From assembly GCF_008329535.1 (NCBI RefSeq), contig NZ_NPKR01000002.1:434001-498000 (forward strand): 64,000 nt of DNA, in the 5' to 3' direction. Below the pieces are notes generated by a model that searched no databases, was not told the DNA's origin, and saw only the letters and a program-made list of their open reading frames with translations. Every line of letters starts with the position of its first letter. The first letter of the stretch is position 1. A program made the position numbers and the translations under genes. Of this stretch, positions 54,754-63,083 are shown one piece after another. This DNA is from Mycolicibacterium sp. P1-18. Its GTDB lineage: Bacteria > Actinomycetota > Actinomycetes > Mycobacteriales > Mycobacteriaceae.

Positions 54754-54804
54754 CGATTCGTGCACGCCCGCCCGCGCTGACCGCGGGTGCGGGTGCACGA
54801 ATCG
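54754..54804. terminator. Long hairpin after pdxT (terminator or intergenic palindrome)
   Basis: Perfect 12-base outer arms CGATTCGTGCAC (54754-54765) and GTGCACGAATCG (54793-54804). The inner parts CCCGCCCGCG and CGCGGGTGCGGG also pair, apart from a two-base bulge, around the loop CTGAC. The whole 51 bases therefore fold into one stem. No T-run follows. It fills the gap between pdxT and the yebC promoter. Only one copy is present in this window. Confidence 0.6.
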
Positions 54805-54862
54805 CCAGGACGTAGACTCGACGATCAGGCTTCAGAGTGAAACGAAAGCGAGTAGTACCTGC

Positions 54863-55618
54863 ATGAGCGGCCATTCCAAGTGGGCCACCACCAAGCACCA
54901 GAAGGCTGTCAAGGATGCGCGCCGCGGCAAGGAGTTTGCGCGGCTGATCAAGAACATCGAAGTGGCGGCCCGCACCGGCGGTGGTGACCCGTCGGGCAAC
55001 CCGACGTTGTTCGACGCCATCGCGAAGGCGAAGAAGACCTCGGTCCCCAACGACAACATCGAACGCGCCCGCAAGCGCGGCGGCGGCGAAGAGGCGGGCG
55101 GCGCCGACTGGCAGCCCATCACCTACGAGGGCTACGGGCCCAATGGCGTTGCCGTGCTGATCGAATGCCTCACCGACAACAAGAACCGCGCGGCCAGCGA
55201 GGTGCGCATCGCGATGACCCGCAACGGCGGCAACATGGCCGATCCGGGCTCGGTGTCGTACCTGTTCACCCGCAAGGGCGTGGTGACGCTGGAGAAGAAC
55301 GGCCTGACCGAGGACGACGTCCTGACCGCGGTGCTCGAGGCGGGCGCAGAGGACGTCGTCGACCACGGCGACACCTTCGAGATCGTCTCCGAGCCCACCG
55401 ACCTGGTGGCCGTCCGCACGGCGCTGCAGGAGGCCGGGATCGAGTACGACTCGGCCGACGCCAGCTTTCAGCCCTCGGTGTCGGTGCCCGTCGACGTCGA
55501 GGGCGCCCGCAAGGTGCTCAAGCTCGTCGACGCGCTCGAGGACAGCGACGACGTTCAGGACGTCTGGACCAACGTCGAGATCTCCGACGAGGTCGCCGCC
55601 CAGCTCGACGAGGACTGA
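54863..55618 (+). CDS. yebC: YebC/PmpR family protein
   Basis: A 251-residue YebC-family protein. These were first described as transcriptional regulators and more recently some were linked to translation of proline-rich stretches. It starts [20 protein letters not shown], the almost invariant family N-terminus, and contains [17 protein letters not shown] and [19 protein letters not shown]. The ATG at 54863 lies after a TAGACT -10 at 54813-54818. In M. tuberculosis (Rv2603c) it also follows pdxT. Here it ends 4 bases from a convergent gene. Confidence 0.96.
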   Translation: MSGHSKWATTKHQKAVKDARRGKEFARLIKNIEVAARTGGGDPSGNPTLFDAIAKAKKTSVPNDNIERARKRGGGEEAGGADWQPITYEGYGPNGVAVLIECLTDNKNRAASEVRIAMTRNGGNMADPGSVSYLFTRKGVVTLEKNGLTEDDVLTAVLEAGAEDVVDHGDTFEIVSEPTDLVAVRTALQEAGIEYDSADASFQPSVSVPVDVEGARKVLKLVDALEDSDDVQDVWTNVEISDEVAAQLDED

Positions 55619-55621
55619 CCG

Positions 55622-56278
55622 CTAGGGCGTCAGCAGCGCCACGGCCTCGCCGATCGACGCGTCACCGGAGACCAGCTCGAACGTCACCCCGCCCGTCGCC
55701 GGGGCGTCGAGCAGGGCCACCAGCATGGCCGCGACGTCGGCGCGCGGAATGGTGCCGCGTCCCGTCGACTCCGCGACGCGAACCCGGTCGGTCGCGGCGT
55801 CGTCGGTGAGGCCGCCGGGCCGCACGATGGTGGTGTTGAGCGCCGAGCGGCCGCGGACGGCGTCGTCGGCCGCGGCCTTCGCGGCCAGGTACGCGGTGAA
55901 CACGGGATCGTCGCCGGCGGCCGGTTCGTCGGCCCCCATGGCGGAGACCATCAGATAGCGGCCCACCCCGGCGGCCTCGGCGGCGTCGGCCAGCAGGATG
56001 GCGGCGTCGCGGTCGACGGTGGTCTTGCGGTCCACGCCGCTGCCCGGGCCTGCGCCCGCCGCGAAGACGACCGCGTCCGCGCCGCGGAGGTGAGCGGCGA
56101 CCTCGTCGACCGAGGCGTTCTCCAGGTCGACGACGACGGCCTCGGCGCCGACGGCCTCCAGGTCACCCGCCTGGGCGGGGTTGCGGATCAGACCGACCGC
56201 GGAGTCGCCGCGCTCGGCGAGCAGCTTCTCGAGGATCAGGGCGATCTTGCCGTGTCCACCTGCGATGACGACGCGCAT
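55622..56278 (-). CDS. NAD(P)-binding atypical short-chain dehydrogenase-like protein
   Basis: A 218-residue Rossmann protein of the atypical SDR/NAD(P)H-binding group. The cofactor motif is VVIAGGHGKIALILEKLLAE (GGxGxxA). YLMVSAMGADEPA and FTAYLAAKAAADDAVR follow, with Tyr-x-x-x-Lys present as YLAAK. It is the last gene of a three-gene minus-strand unit: hydrolase, VOC protein, this gene. It shares its first base with the VOC gene stop. Probably an NADPH-dependent reductase for a small molecule, under control of the divergent TetR protein. Confidence 0.88.
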   Translation of the reverse strand: MRVVIAGGHGKIALILEKLLAERGDSAVGLIRNPAQAGDLEAVGAEAVVVDLENASVDEVAAHLRGADAVVFAAGAGPGSGVDRKTTVDRDAAILLADAAEAAGVGRYLMVSAMGADEPAAGDDPVFTAYLAAKAAADDAVRGRSALNTTIVRPGGLTDDAATDRVRVAESTGRGTIPRADVAAMLVALLDAPATGGVTFELVSGDASIGEAVALLTP

Positions 56279-56721
56279 CAGTTGTTCTCCTCCGTTGCAA
56301 AGACCTGGGAATCATCGGCGAACGCCTTGAACTCCAACGCGTTCCCCGCCGGGTCGAGCAGGAACATCGTCCACTGCTCACCGGGGAGATCCGCGAAGCG
56401 CAGGTAGGGCTCGATGACGAACTCGGTGTGACGTGCCCTTAGCCGTTCGGCGAGACGGTGAAACTCGGTCACCGACAGCAGCAGTCCGAAGTGGGGCACC
56501 GGGACGTCGTGGCCGTCGACCGGGTTGTGCGCGCGGGCCGGGCCACTGGGCGCCAGGTGCGTGACGAGCTGATGGCCGTGCAGATTCCAGTCGACCCAGG
56601 ACTCGGCGCTGCGGCCCTGCTCGAGTTCGAGCACGGTGCCGTAGAAGTCGCGTGCCGCGTCGAGGTCGTCGACGGGCACGGCCAGATGGAAGCGCGGGAT
56701 GGGGGAGTCGAGGACGGTCAC
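56278..56721 (-). CDS. VOC-family (glyoxalase/bleomycin resistance-fold) protein
   Basis: A 147-residue vicinal-oxygen-chelate protein with two beta-alpha-beta-beta-beta repeats: PRFHLAVPVDDLDAARDFYG at the start and GEQWTMFLLDPAGNALEFKA at the end. The putative metal ligands are His12 and the C-terminal Glu of ALEFKA. Such proteins include ring-cleavage dioxygenases, glyoxalases and resistance proteins; which applies is unclear. It lies 9 bases downstream of the hydrolase gene in the TetR-linked unit. Confidence 0.88.
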   Translation of the reverse strand: MTVLDSPIPRFHLAVPVDDLDAARDFYGTVLELEQGRSAESWVDWNLHGHQLVTHLAPSGPARAHNPVDGHDVPVPHFGLLLSVTEFHRLAERLRARHTEFVIEPYLRFADLPGEQWTMFLLDPAGNALEFKAFADDSQVFATEENN

Positions 56722-56730
56722 GCCTCCAAG

Positions 56731-57564
56731 CTATCCCGAGGCGAGGAAGGCACTCATCGCCCGGGCGGTCTGCTCGGGCTGGTCGAGCATGATCAGCACG
56801 TGCGCGTCGTCGACGTAGCGCAGCGTCGCGTTGGTCAGCTCGGCCAGTCGGTGGGCATGGCGGTCGGGCATCACCGGGTTGCGGCTCCACAGCACCAGGA
56901 CGTCGCCGTCGAAGCGGGCCAGGCTCTCGGTGGCGCGGACCAGCTCGCTCGTCTCGAATCGGGAGCGGGCGTAGGCGATCAGGTCGCGGCGCAGGGCGAC
57001 CGACCGCAACGCGTGCTCGAACCAGTGCGCCACGATGGGCTGGGGGACGGGCTTCTTGGCCATCATGCCGAACACGAGGTACTGCCGGCGCAGCCAACCG
57101 ACGGCGAGCATCCGCATGGCGATCGACACCGTCAGGGGCGTGCGGGTCGCCAGCCACGTCACCTTGCCGGGCAGGCCGGGCGGGAAGTTCTCGAACGCCT
57201 CCGACGGGCAGACGATCATCCGGCCGACCCGGTCGTCACGGCCCATGTCGGTGAGGAAGAGCGGTCCGCCCCAGTCGGTCACCACCAGGACGACGTCGGT
57301 CAGGCCGAGCGCGTCGAGGAAGTCGGCGACCAGTCCGACCATGCCGGGCATCGTCAGGTCGGCGTCGGCCCTCATCGGCACCCGGTGTCCGCCCATCGGC
57401 AGCACGGGCAGCAGGTAGCGGTGGCCGGTGGGCAGCAGCGGCAGCACCAGCTCCCACTGGGAGTCGTTCATCAGCAGTCCGTGCAGCAGCACCACCGGCG
57501 GGCCGGCGGGATCGCCGTCCTCGCGGTATTCGACGGTGCCGGCGGTGACCTCGACGGACTTCAT
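56731..57564 (-). CDS. Alpha/beta hydrolase with Asp nucleophile (haloalkane dehalogenase/epoxide hydrolase-like)
   Basis: A 277-residue alpha/beta hydrolase. VVLLHGLLMNDSQW gives the oxyanion HG motif. VVTDWGGPLFLTD carries an aspartate nucleophile (DWGG) as in haloalkane dehalogenases and epoxide hydrolases, not the serine of esterases. DDAHVLIMLDQPE supplies the catalytic histidine. The usual acid position after strand 7 reads WSRNPVMPD, with Asn where Asp is common, so the acid may sit elsewhere. I start at the ATG at 57564, with GGAGGAG upstream. It is first in a three-gene unit divergent from a TetR gene. Confidence 0.87.
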   Translation of the reverse strand: MKSVEVTAGTVEYREDGDPAGPPVVLLHGLLMNDSQWELVLPLLPTGHRYLLPVLPMGGHRVPMRADADLTMPGMVGLVADFLDALGLTDVVLVVTDWGGPLFLTDMGRDDRVGRMIVCPSEAFENFPPGLPGKVTWLATRTPLTVSIAMRMLAVGWLRRQYLVFGMMAKKPVPQPIVAHWFEHALRSVALRRDLIAYARSRFETSELVRATESLARFDGDVLVLWSRNPVMPDRHAHRLAELTNATLRYVDDAHVLIMLDQPEQTARAMSAFLASG

Positions 57565-57578
57565 CTGCCGCTCCTCCG

Positions 57579-57610
57579 CTAGAACGTCCATTCTAGAACA
57601 TATGCTCTAG
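57579..57610. promoter_or_regulatory. Two overlapping operator palindromes for the divergent TetR
   Basis: CTAGAACGTCCATTCTAG (57579-57596) has perfect six-base arms around six bases. CTAGAACATATGCTCTAG (57593-57610) has the same 6-6-6 layout with one mismatch in the arms. They share CTAG, and their centres are 14 bases apart. They fill the gap between the hydrolase and TetR starts, so TetR bound here would block both promoters. Strong candidate sites, identified by eye. Confidence 0.8.
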
Positions 57611-57630
57611 TGTGGCGTGAGGAGGACGCG

Positions 57631-58245
57631 ATGGCAAGGACCACCCGGGAGTCGATCCTGACCGCGGCGGCGGAGTTGATGCGCGTCAAGGGCTTCGGTG
57701 CCGTCGCCATGAAGGACGTCGTCTCGGCGTCCGGCGCGCCGATCGGATCGCTCTATCACCACTTTCCGGGCGGCAAGACGCAGATCGCCCGGGAGGCCCT
57801 CCTGGCCGCCGGTGCGGCCTACGGCCTGCTGATTCCGACGCTGATGGCGCCCCACGACGACCTCGGCGACGGCGTGGCGGCGCTGTTCGGCCAGGCCGCG
57901 ACCGACATGGCCGAGACCGGGTTTGCGAACATGTGCCCGGTGGGCAGCGTCGCGGCCGAGGTCGCCGACACCGTGGCGGAGCTGCGCGACGCGACCGCGG
58001 CGATCTTCACCGGCTGGGTGGACGGCGGCACCGCGTACTTCACGGCGCGAGGTCTGGATCAGGCCACGGCCCGCGATCTGACCGTCACCCTCGTCAGCGC
58101 GCTGGAGGGGGCGTTCATCCTCGCCCGCAGCCTGCGCGACGTCGACCCGTTGCGCGCCGTCGGCCGCGTGCTCGGCGACCGGTACCGCGGCATCACGCTG
58201 ACCGCGGGCGTGTCCCTGACGGTCAACGTCGCCTCCGACCGTTAA
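57631..58245 (+). CDS. TetR family transcriptional regulator (LmrA/YxaF-like)
   Basis: A 204-residue TetR protein. The DNA-binding domain is [40 protein letters not shown] and [11 protein letters not shown]. The C-terminal domain ([20 protein letters not shown], then [12 protein letters not shown]) is of the LmrA/YxaF type, which responds to drugs, flavonoids or other aromatic compounds. The ATG at 57631 has GAGGAGG about six bases before it; a GTG at 57610 would overlap the operator. It likely represses itself and the divergent hydrolase-VOC-SDR unit. Its end lies 54 bases before ruvC. Confidence 0.92.
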   Translation: MARTTRESILTAAAELMRVKGFGAVAMKDVVSASGAPIGSLYHHFPGGKTQIAREALLAAGAAYGLLIPTLMAPHDDLGDGVAALFGQAATDMAETGFANMCPVGSVAAEVADTVAELRDATAAIFTGWVDGGTAYFTARGLDQATARDLTVTLVSALEGAFILARSLRDVDPLRAVGRVLGDRYRGITLTAGVSLTVNVASDR

Positions 58246-58249
58246 GGTA

Positions 58250-58265
58250 TCGAACAGCTGTTCGG
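58250..58265. promoter_or_regulatory. LexA (SOS) box upstream of ruvCAB
   Basis: TCGAACAGCTGTTCGG matches the mycobacterial LexA consensus TCGAAC-N4-GTTCGA at 11 of 12 fixed positions. It lies 34 bases before the ruvC start, next to a -10-like TAAGGT (58243-58248). ruvCAB is an established SOS regulon in many bacteria, so repression by LexA and induction by DNA damage are expected. Confidence 0.85.
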
Positions 58266-58299
58266 ACCGTCGGCAGCGCGTCGTCGTCGAGGAGTCGAA

Positions 58300-58854
58300 G
58301 TGCGGGTGATGGGTGTCGACCCTGGACTGACGCGATGCGGGCTGTCGGTCATCGAGAGCGGCCGCGGCCGCCAGGTGATCGCCCTGGACGTCGACGTGGT
58401 CCGCACCCCGTCCGACCAACCGCTGCACAAGCGGCTGCTGACCATCAGCGACACCGTCGAGCACTGGCTGGACACCCACCGGCCGGACGTGCTCGCGATC
58501 GAGCGGGTCTTCGCCAACAACAACGCCAACACGGCGATGGGCACCGCGCAGGCGGGCGGCGTCATCGCCCTCGCCGCGGCCAGGCGGGACATCGACGTGC
58601 ACTTCCACACCCCCAGCGAGGTCAAGGCGGCCGTCACCGGCAACGGTCGCGCCGACAAGGCGCAGGTCACCGAGATGGTCACCAGAATCCTTGCGCTGCA
58701 AGCCAAGCCGACACCGGCGGACGCCGCCGACGCGCTGGCGCTGGCCATCTGTCACTGCTGGCGGGCGCCCATGATTGCGCGCATGGCCGAGGCCGAGGCG
58801 ATGGCCGCCGAACAGCGGCGCAAGTACAAGGCCAAGCTGAAGGCCGCCACGTGA
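58300..58854 (+). CDS. ruvC: Crossover junction endodeoxyribonuclease RuvC
   Basis: Resolves Holliday junctions by paired nicking. The 184-residue protein has the four acidic catalytic residues in place: Asp in [11 protein letters not shown], Glu in [11 protein letters not shown], and two Asp in [17 protein letters not shown] start. The stop overlaps ruvA by four bases. Compared with E. coli it has a basic C-terminal tail ([12 protein letters not shown]). It is preceded by a LexA box. In M. tuberculosis ruvC is separated from yebC by other genes, where the TetR cassette sits here. Confidence 0.97.
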   Translation: MRVMGVDPGLTRCGLSVIESGRGRQVIALDVDVVRTPSDQPLHKRLLTISDTVEHWLDTHRPDVLAIERVFANNNANTAMGTAQAGGVIALAAARRDIDVHFHTPSEVKAAVTGNGRADKAQVTEMVTRILALQAKPTPADAADALALAICHCWRAPMIARMAEAEAMAAEQRRKYKAKLKAAT

Positions 58855-59441
58855 TCGCCTCGGTGCGCGGCGAGGTCCTCGACATCGCCCTCGACCACGC
58901 CGTCATCGAAGCCGCGGGCGTCGGCTACAAGGTGATGACCACGCCGACCACCTTGGCCACGTTGCGCCGGGGCACCGACGCCCGGCTCATCACCGCGATG
59001 ATCGTCCGCGAGGACTCGATGACGCTGTACGGGTTCGCCGACGCCGAATCGCGCGACCTGTTCACGATCCTGCTCTCGGTCTCCGGGGTGGGCCCGAAGA
59101 TCGCGCTGGCCACCCTGGCCGTCTACGACGCCCAGACCCTGCGGCAGGCGCTGGCCGACGGCGACGTCGCCGCGCTGACCCGGGTGCCCGGCATCGGCAA
59201 GCGGGGCGCCGAACGCATGGTGCTCGAGCTGAGGGACAAGATCGGATCGGTGGTCACCGCCGGCGGGTCCACCGCCGTCGGCGGTCACGCGATCCGCGGA
59301 CTGGTCGTGGACGCCCTCGTCGGACTCGGCTTCCCGATCAAGCAGGCCGAAGAGGCCACCGACAAGGTGCTCGCCGCGGACGCCGACGCCACGACGTCGA
59401 GCGCCTTGCGCGCCGCCCTGTCGATGCTGGGGAAGAATTAG
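58851..59441 (+). CDS. ruvA: Holliday junction branch-migration protein RuvA
   Basis: Tetrameric junction-binding protein that guides RuvB motors. It has 196 residues: an OB-fold domain ([20 protein letters not shown]), two helix-hairpin-helix motifs ([16 protein letters not shown] and [19 protein letters not shown]), and a C-terminal RuvB-contact domain ([18 protein letters not shown]). GTG start overlaps ruvC; 3 bases separate it from ruvB. Confidence 0.97.
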   Translation: MIASVRGEVLDIALDHAVIEAAGVGYKVMTTPTTLATLRRGTDARLITAMIVREDSMTLYGFADAESRDLFTILLSVSGVGPKIALATLAVYDAQTLRQALADGDVAALTRVPGIGKRGAERMVLELRDKIGSVVTAGGSTAVGGHAIRGLVVDALVGLGFPIKQAEEATDKVLAADADATTSSALRAALSMLGKN

Positions 59442-59444
59442 CGC

Positions 59445-60512
59445 GTGGGCCGTTTCGACTCCGACGATCACGAGGACACCACCGACCGCGAGGTGTCCGC
59501 CGCGCTGACGGTCGGGGAGGGCGACGTCGACGCCAGCCTGCGACCCCGCTCGCTCAAGGAGTTCATCGGCCAGCCCCGTGTCCGCGAGCAGTTGCAGCTG
59601 GTGCTCGAGGGCGCCAAGAACCGCGGCGGCACCCCCGACCACATCCTGCTGTCCGGTCCGCCGGGTCTCGGCAAGACGTCGCTGGCGATGATCATCGCCG
59701 CCGAGCTCGGCACGTCGCTGCGGCTGACCTCCGGGCCTGCGCTCGAGCGCGCCGGCGACCTGGCTGCGATGTTGTCGAACCTCGTCGAGCACGACGTGCT
59801 CTTCATCGACGAGATCCACCGGATCGCCCGGCCCGCCGAGGAGATGCTCTACCTCGCGATGGAGGACTTCCGCGTCGACGTCGTCGTGGGCAAGGGCCCG
59901 GGCGCGACGTCCATTCCGCTCGAGGTGGCGCCCTTCACGCTGGTCGGGGCGACCACCCGCTCCGGCGCCCTGACCGGTCCGCTGCGCGACCGCTTCGGCT
60001 TCACCGCGCACATGGACTTCTACGAGCCCGCCGAACTGGAGCGGGTGCTGACGCGGTCGGCGGGCATCCTGGGCATCGAGGTCGGGGCCGACGCCGCCTC
60101 GGAGATCGCCCGTCGCTCGCGGGGCACGCCCCGCATCGCCAACCGTCTGCTGCGCCGCGTCCGCGACTACGCCGAGGTCCGCGCCGACGGTGTCATCACC
60201 CGCGACGTCGCCAAGGCGGCCCTGGCCGTCTACGACGTCGACGAGCTGGGGCTGGACCGGCTCGACCGCGCGGTGCTGGGCGCGCTGACCCGCAGCTTCG
60301 GCGGCGGTCCGGTCGGCGTGTCCACGCTGGCGGTGGCCGTCGGTGAGGAGGCGACGACCGTCGAAGAGGTCTGTGAGCCGTTTCTGGTGCGCGCGGGCAT
60401 GATCGCCCGGACCCCGCGTGGTCGGGTCGCCACCAGTCAGGCTTGGATGCATCTGGGCATGACGCCGCCGAGCGGCGCGATGGGCCTGGGGCAACAAGCC
60501 CTCTACGACTGA
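59445..60512 (+). CDS. ruvB: Holliday junction branch-migration helicase RuvB
   Basis: AAA+ motor driving branch migration. It has 355 residues. [20 protein letters not shown] opens the AAA+ domain, followed by Walker [13 protein letters not shown], Walker [11 protein letters not shown], sensor 1 in [20 protein letters not shown] (with the arginine finger) and sensor 2 in [15 protein letters not shown] winged-helix C-terminal domain follows. GTG start three bases after ruvA. It ends the SOS operon, 25 bases before the DUF1304 gene, which may be read through. Confidence 0.97.
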   Translation: MGRFDSDDHEDTTDREVSAALTVGEGDVDASLRPRSLKEFIGQPRVREQLQLVLEGAKNRGGTPDHILLSGPPGLGKTSLAMIIAAELGTSLRLTSGPALERAGDLAAMLSNLVEHDVLFIDEIHRIARPAEEMLYLAMEDFRVDVVVGKGPGATSIPLEVAPFTLVGATTRSGALTGPLRDRFGFTAHMDFYEPAELERVLTRSAGILGIEVGADAASEIARRSRGTPRIANRLLRRVRDYAEVRADGVITRDVAKAALAVYDVDELGLDRLDRAVLGALTRSFGGGPVGVSTLAVAVGEEATTVEEVCEPFLVRAGMIARTPRGRVATSQAWMHLGMTPPSGAMGLGQQALYD

Positions 60513-60537
60513 CGACCGAACGGAACATCGAACGACC

Positions 60538-60924
60538 ATGACCACCGCTGGTGTGATCTTCGCGGCGCTGGCCGCCGTCCTGCACGTCTACATCTGGATC
60601 CTGGAGTCGTTCCGGTGGACGGCTCCGCGCACGCGGGCGGCGTTCGGCACGACGGCCGAGGAAGCCGAGACCACCAAGCTGATGGCCTTCAACCAGGGCT
60701 TCTACAACCTCTTCTTGGCGGTGGTCACCCTGGTCGGGTTGGCGTTCACGATCTCCGGTGGCACGCGCGTCGGCGCCGCACTGCTCTTCGCCGGGGTGGG
60801 GTCGATGTTGGCCGCGGCGGCCGTGCTCCTGGTGTCGGCGCCGGACAAGGCCCGCTCCGCCGTCATCCAGGGGGCATTCCCGTTGGTCGCCGTCGTGCTG
60901 CTCGCCATCGGCTTCTCGACGTAG
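60538..60924 (+). CDS. DUF1304 family small membrane protein
   Basis: A 128-residue protein with four membrane segments (AGVIFAALAAVLHVYIWILE, FYNLFLAVVTLVGLAFTI, VGAALLFAGVGSMLAAAAVL and AFPLVAVVLLAIGF). The conserved MAFNQGFYNLFLA and the helix-1 pattern HVYIWILESFRWT identify DUF1304. Function unknown. It directly follows ruvB. Its 3' 223 bases are antisense to the end of the GGDEF gene reading the other way. Confidence 0.87.
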   Translation: MTTAGVIFAALAAVLHVYIWILESFRWTAPRTRAAFGTTAEEAETTKLMAFNQGFYNLFLAVVTLVGLAFTISGGTRVGAALLFAGVGSMLAAAAVLLVSAPDKARSAVIQGAFPLVAVVLLAIGFST

Positions 60925-62048
60925 GTCTCCTGAGGGTGGCCGACCACGTGGATGCGGTTGCCACCCGAACGCTTCGCCTTGTACATCGCCCGATCGGCCG
61001 ATTCGACCAGGCAGTCGACGTGGGTGATCAGGTCGCGTGGCGGGACCCGGAAGAGCGACGCGCTGGCCACCCCGATGCTGGCCGTCACCCGCATGGGTGC
61101 CGAGGCGATCTCACGGCGGATCCGCTCGGCCAGACCGATGGCGTCCCTTCGATCGCCCGACACCGCGACGACGAACTCCTCACCGCCGATCCGGGCGGCA
61201 ATGGAGTCGCTGCGGCGGATGTGGCGGAGGATGCCCCCGACCACCACCAGGGTCTGGTCGCCGGCCGCGTGGCCGGCGGTGTCGTTGATGCGCTTGAAGT
61301 CGTCGAGGTCGACCATCACCACGGTCATGTGGGCCGCCCCGTCACGGCTGGACTCCGCGGCCAGAATGCGCACCGACCGCCGGAAGGCCCGGCGATTGGG
61401 CAGCTCGGTCAGGGGGTCGATGTCGGAGTTGAGCGCGTCGATGCCGAGGGTGTGCACCAGCACCTGGACGCAGAACGGCACGGCCAGGACGCTGACCCCG
61501 AGGATCATCAGGCTGCTCGCGGCCAGCGGGGTGTCTCCGGCGATCGCGATCTCCGCGGCGCATGCCAGGGCGGTGGCGACGGCAGTCGCGAGGGTGAGGG
61601 CCAGGTACTTGGCGGTGTGGAAGAAGGCGACGTAGCCGGCGAGCGCGGCGAAGGCCGTCGCGCCCTGGATTCCGGTGCCCGGCTGGAAGGCCAGCAGGCA
61701 CGTCGCGGCCAGGGAGAGGTTGGCGACGACGACGAACACGGCGGACTGGTTCCGGGTGGGCCAGCGCGCCGCCCACAGCACCGCCATCACCCCGCAGCCC
61801 ACGGCGACCACGAGGGACGCCGCCCGCGCGGCCGGGGCCTGCGGGCCGGCCGGGGTGAAGAGCATCAGCACCGGCACGACTCCGAGAGCCAGGACGATGG
61901 CCGCCATCATGTAGCGGGTGAATCGCTGAAGGTTGCGGACGGCCAGGTATGCGGACAGCCACTGATAGTGATCCGGCTGCCGCCACCAGCGGCCCATCCA
62001 GTCCACTTCGCGTGTTCGCCCTTGCCAGTCGTGTGCCTCAGCCGTCAC
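60702..62048 (-). CDS. Membrane-bound GGDEF-domain diguanylate cyclase
   Basis: A 448-residue protein predicted to make c-di-GMP. Six or so hydrophobic segments occupy residues 45-200. The GGDEF domain follows with DPLTELPNRRAFRRSVRILA, VVMVDLDDFKRINDTAGHAA and the active-site motif ARIGGEEFVVAVSG. An RRSD sequence just upstream resembles an inhibitory I-site but is one residue off the usual spacing. GGDEF homology ends near AMYKAKRSGGNRIHVVGHP. The last about 75 codons run antisense through the DUF1304 gene, are low in family character, and may be an artefact of a lost stop. Confidence 0.88.
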   Translation of the reverse strand: MTAEAHDWQGRTREVDWMGRWWRQPDHYQWLSAYLAVRNLQRFTRYMMAAIVLALGVVPVLMLFTPAGPQAPAARAASLVVAVGCGVMAVLWAARWPTRNQSAVFVVVANLSLAATCLLAFQPGTGIQGATAFAALAGYVAFFHTAKYLALTLATAVATALACAAEIAIAGDTPLAASSLMILGVSVLAVPFCVQVLVHTLGIDALNSDIDPLTELPNRRAFRRSVRILAAESSRDGAAHMTVVMVDLDDFKRINDTAGHAAGDQTLVVVGGILRHIRRSDSIAARIGGEEFVVAVSGDRRDAIGLAERIRREIASAPMRVTASIGVASASLFRVPPRDLITHVDCLVESADRAMYKAKRSGGNRIHVVGHPQETYVEKPMASSTTATNGNAPWMTAERALSGADTRSTAAAANIDPTPAKSSAAPTRVPPEIVNANPTRVTTAKKRL

Positions 62049-62405
62049 GGCGTGATCTCAGCTCTAGTGACGAACTCCCCAGGCGGATCGTACAAGAACC
62101 AGAGACAGTTTGCCGGAGGTCGGCGAGATCCCGGCGGCGGATCGCCGTCCGTGGTCTTCCCGATCTCGTGCCGGCCGACCGGCCGGATGGCGACCCACGA
62201 GCAATTGGTCAAGGTGGACAACGGTTGCGGTGTTGCCGGTCCGCTGCTGGCGACCGCGCGGCGACGCCGGACATGGCGTGGGCAACGTGCGGGTGCGTCC
62301 GTGTGACGGCTCGAGCTAACTTCGCTGGGGTCGCCAAGTTGGCCGTTCTCAGCCGGTTAGATCCGCCGCCGATGTGGGTACTCCCGCGCCAACGAGGAGG
62401 CCGAC
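62049..62405. other. 357-base intergenic region between the GGDEF gene and the 62406 gene
   Basis: No gene is supported here: the frames present lack ribosome-binding sites and family character. The left part carries the promoter of the GGDEF gene. The right end carries a SigF-like promoter for the gene at 62406. The middle, about 62090-62330, shows no repeat, RNA or motif that I recognise. Confidence 0.5.
62355..62380 (+). promoter_or_regulatory. SigF-like promoter
   Basis: GGTT (62355-62358) and GGGTA (62376-62380) are separated by 17 bases. Mycobacterial SigF promoters follow GGTT/GTTT-N15-17-GGGTA. The transcript would begin near 62388, about 18 bases before the ATG at 62406, leaving room for the GAGGAGG ribosome-binding site. 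This predicts expression of the downstream gene in stationary phase or stress. Confidence 0.65.
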
Positions 62406-63071
62406 ATGTCACGGGTCGTTGAGGGCGAAGAAGTGCAGGGTGGACGGATGCGCATTCCGCGGAGCCGCGGTGCGGCCAGTGGACTGCTGGTGGTGATCCT
62501 GGGGCTGTGGGGCGCGTTGGTTCCGTTCGTCGGGCCGATGTTCGACTTCGCCTACAACCCGGACGTGGGCTCGGCCTGGAGCGCTGCCAGGGGCTGGCTG
62601 GAAGTGTTGCCGGGCGCGGTCGCCGTCGTCGGCGGCTTCCTGCTGCTCACGTCGCGCAACCGCGCGACGGCGATGCTGGGCGGGTGGCTCAGCGTCGTCG
62701 CGGGCGCGTGGTTCGTGATCGGCCGGGTGATGGCCACCACGTTGACCATCGGGGAGATCGGCCGCCCGGTCGCCGAGACCGACACCAAGGCGGCGTGGCT
62801 GGAATTGACGTACTTCTACGGCCTGGGCGCGCTGATCGTCTTCCTGGGCGCGATGGGCCTCGGCCGACTGTCGGTGCGCAGCGTGCGTGACGTCGGGTAC
62901 GCCCAGCGCGTGGCGACGGCGGACCGCGCCGAGCACCTGAACGCCGGCGACCAGCCGACCACGGTGATTCCGACGTCCGGGCCGACGCGTGCGAACGAAA
63001 CGCAGCCTCGGCGCGGGTGGCGGAACCGCCTGACGCGCCGGCGTCACGACGACACGCTGGTCGCCCCGTAG
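62406..63071 (+). CDS. Membrane protein, function unknown, probably SigF-dependent
   Basis: A 221-residue protein with four hydrophobic segments: GLLVVILGLWGALVPFVGPM, LEVLPGAVAVVGGFLLLTS, MLGGWLSVVAGAWFVIGRVM and YFYGLGALIVFLGAMGLG. A hydrophilic, Thr/Arg-rich C-terminal tail of about 60 residues follows. I do not recognise a named family. The ATG has GAGGAGG six bases upstream. A SigF-like promoter sits directly before it. It is convergent with the aldehyde dehydrogenase gene, with 12 bases between. Confidence 0.75.
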   Translation: MSRVVEGEEVQGGRMRIPRSRGAASGLLVVILGLWGALVPFVGPMFDFAYNPDVGSAWSAARGWLEVLPGAVAVVGGFLLLTSRNRATAMLGGWLSVVAGAWFVIGRVMATTLTIGEIGRPVAETDTKAAWLELTYFYGLGALIVFLGAMGLGRLSVRSVRDVGYAQRVATADRAEHLNAGDQPTTVIPTSGPTRANETQPRRGWRNRLTRRRHDDTLVAP

Positions 63072-63083
63072 AAACGTCCGGGC

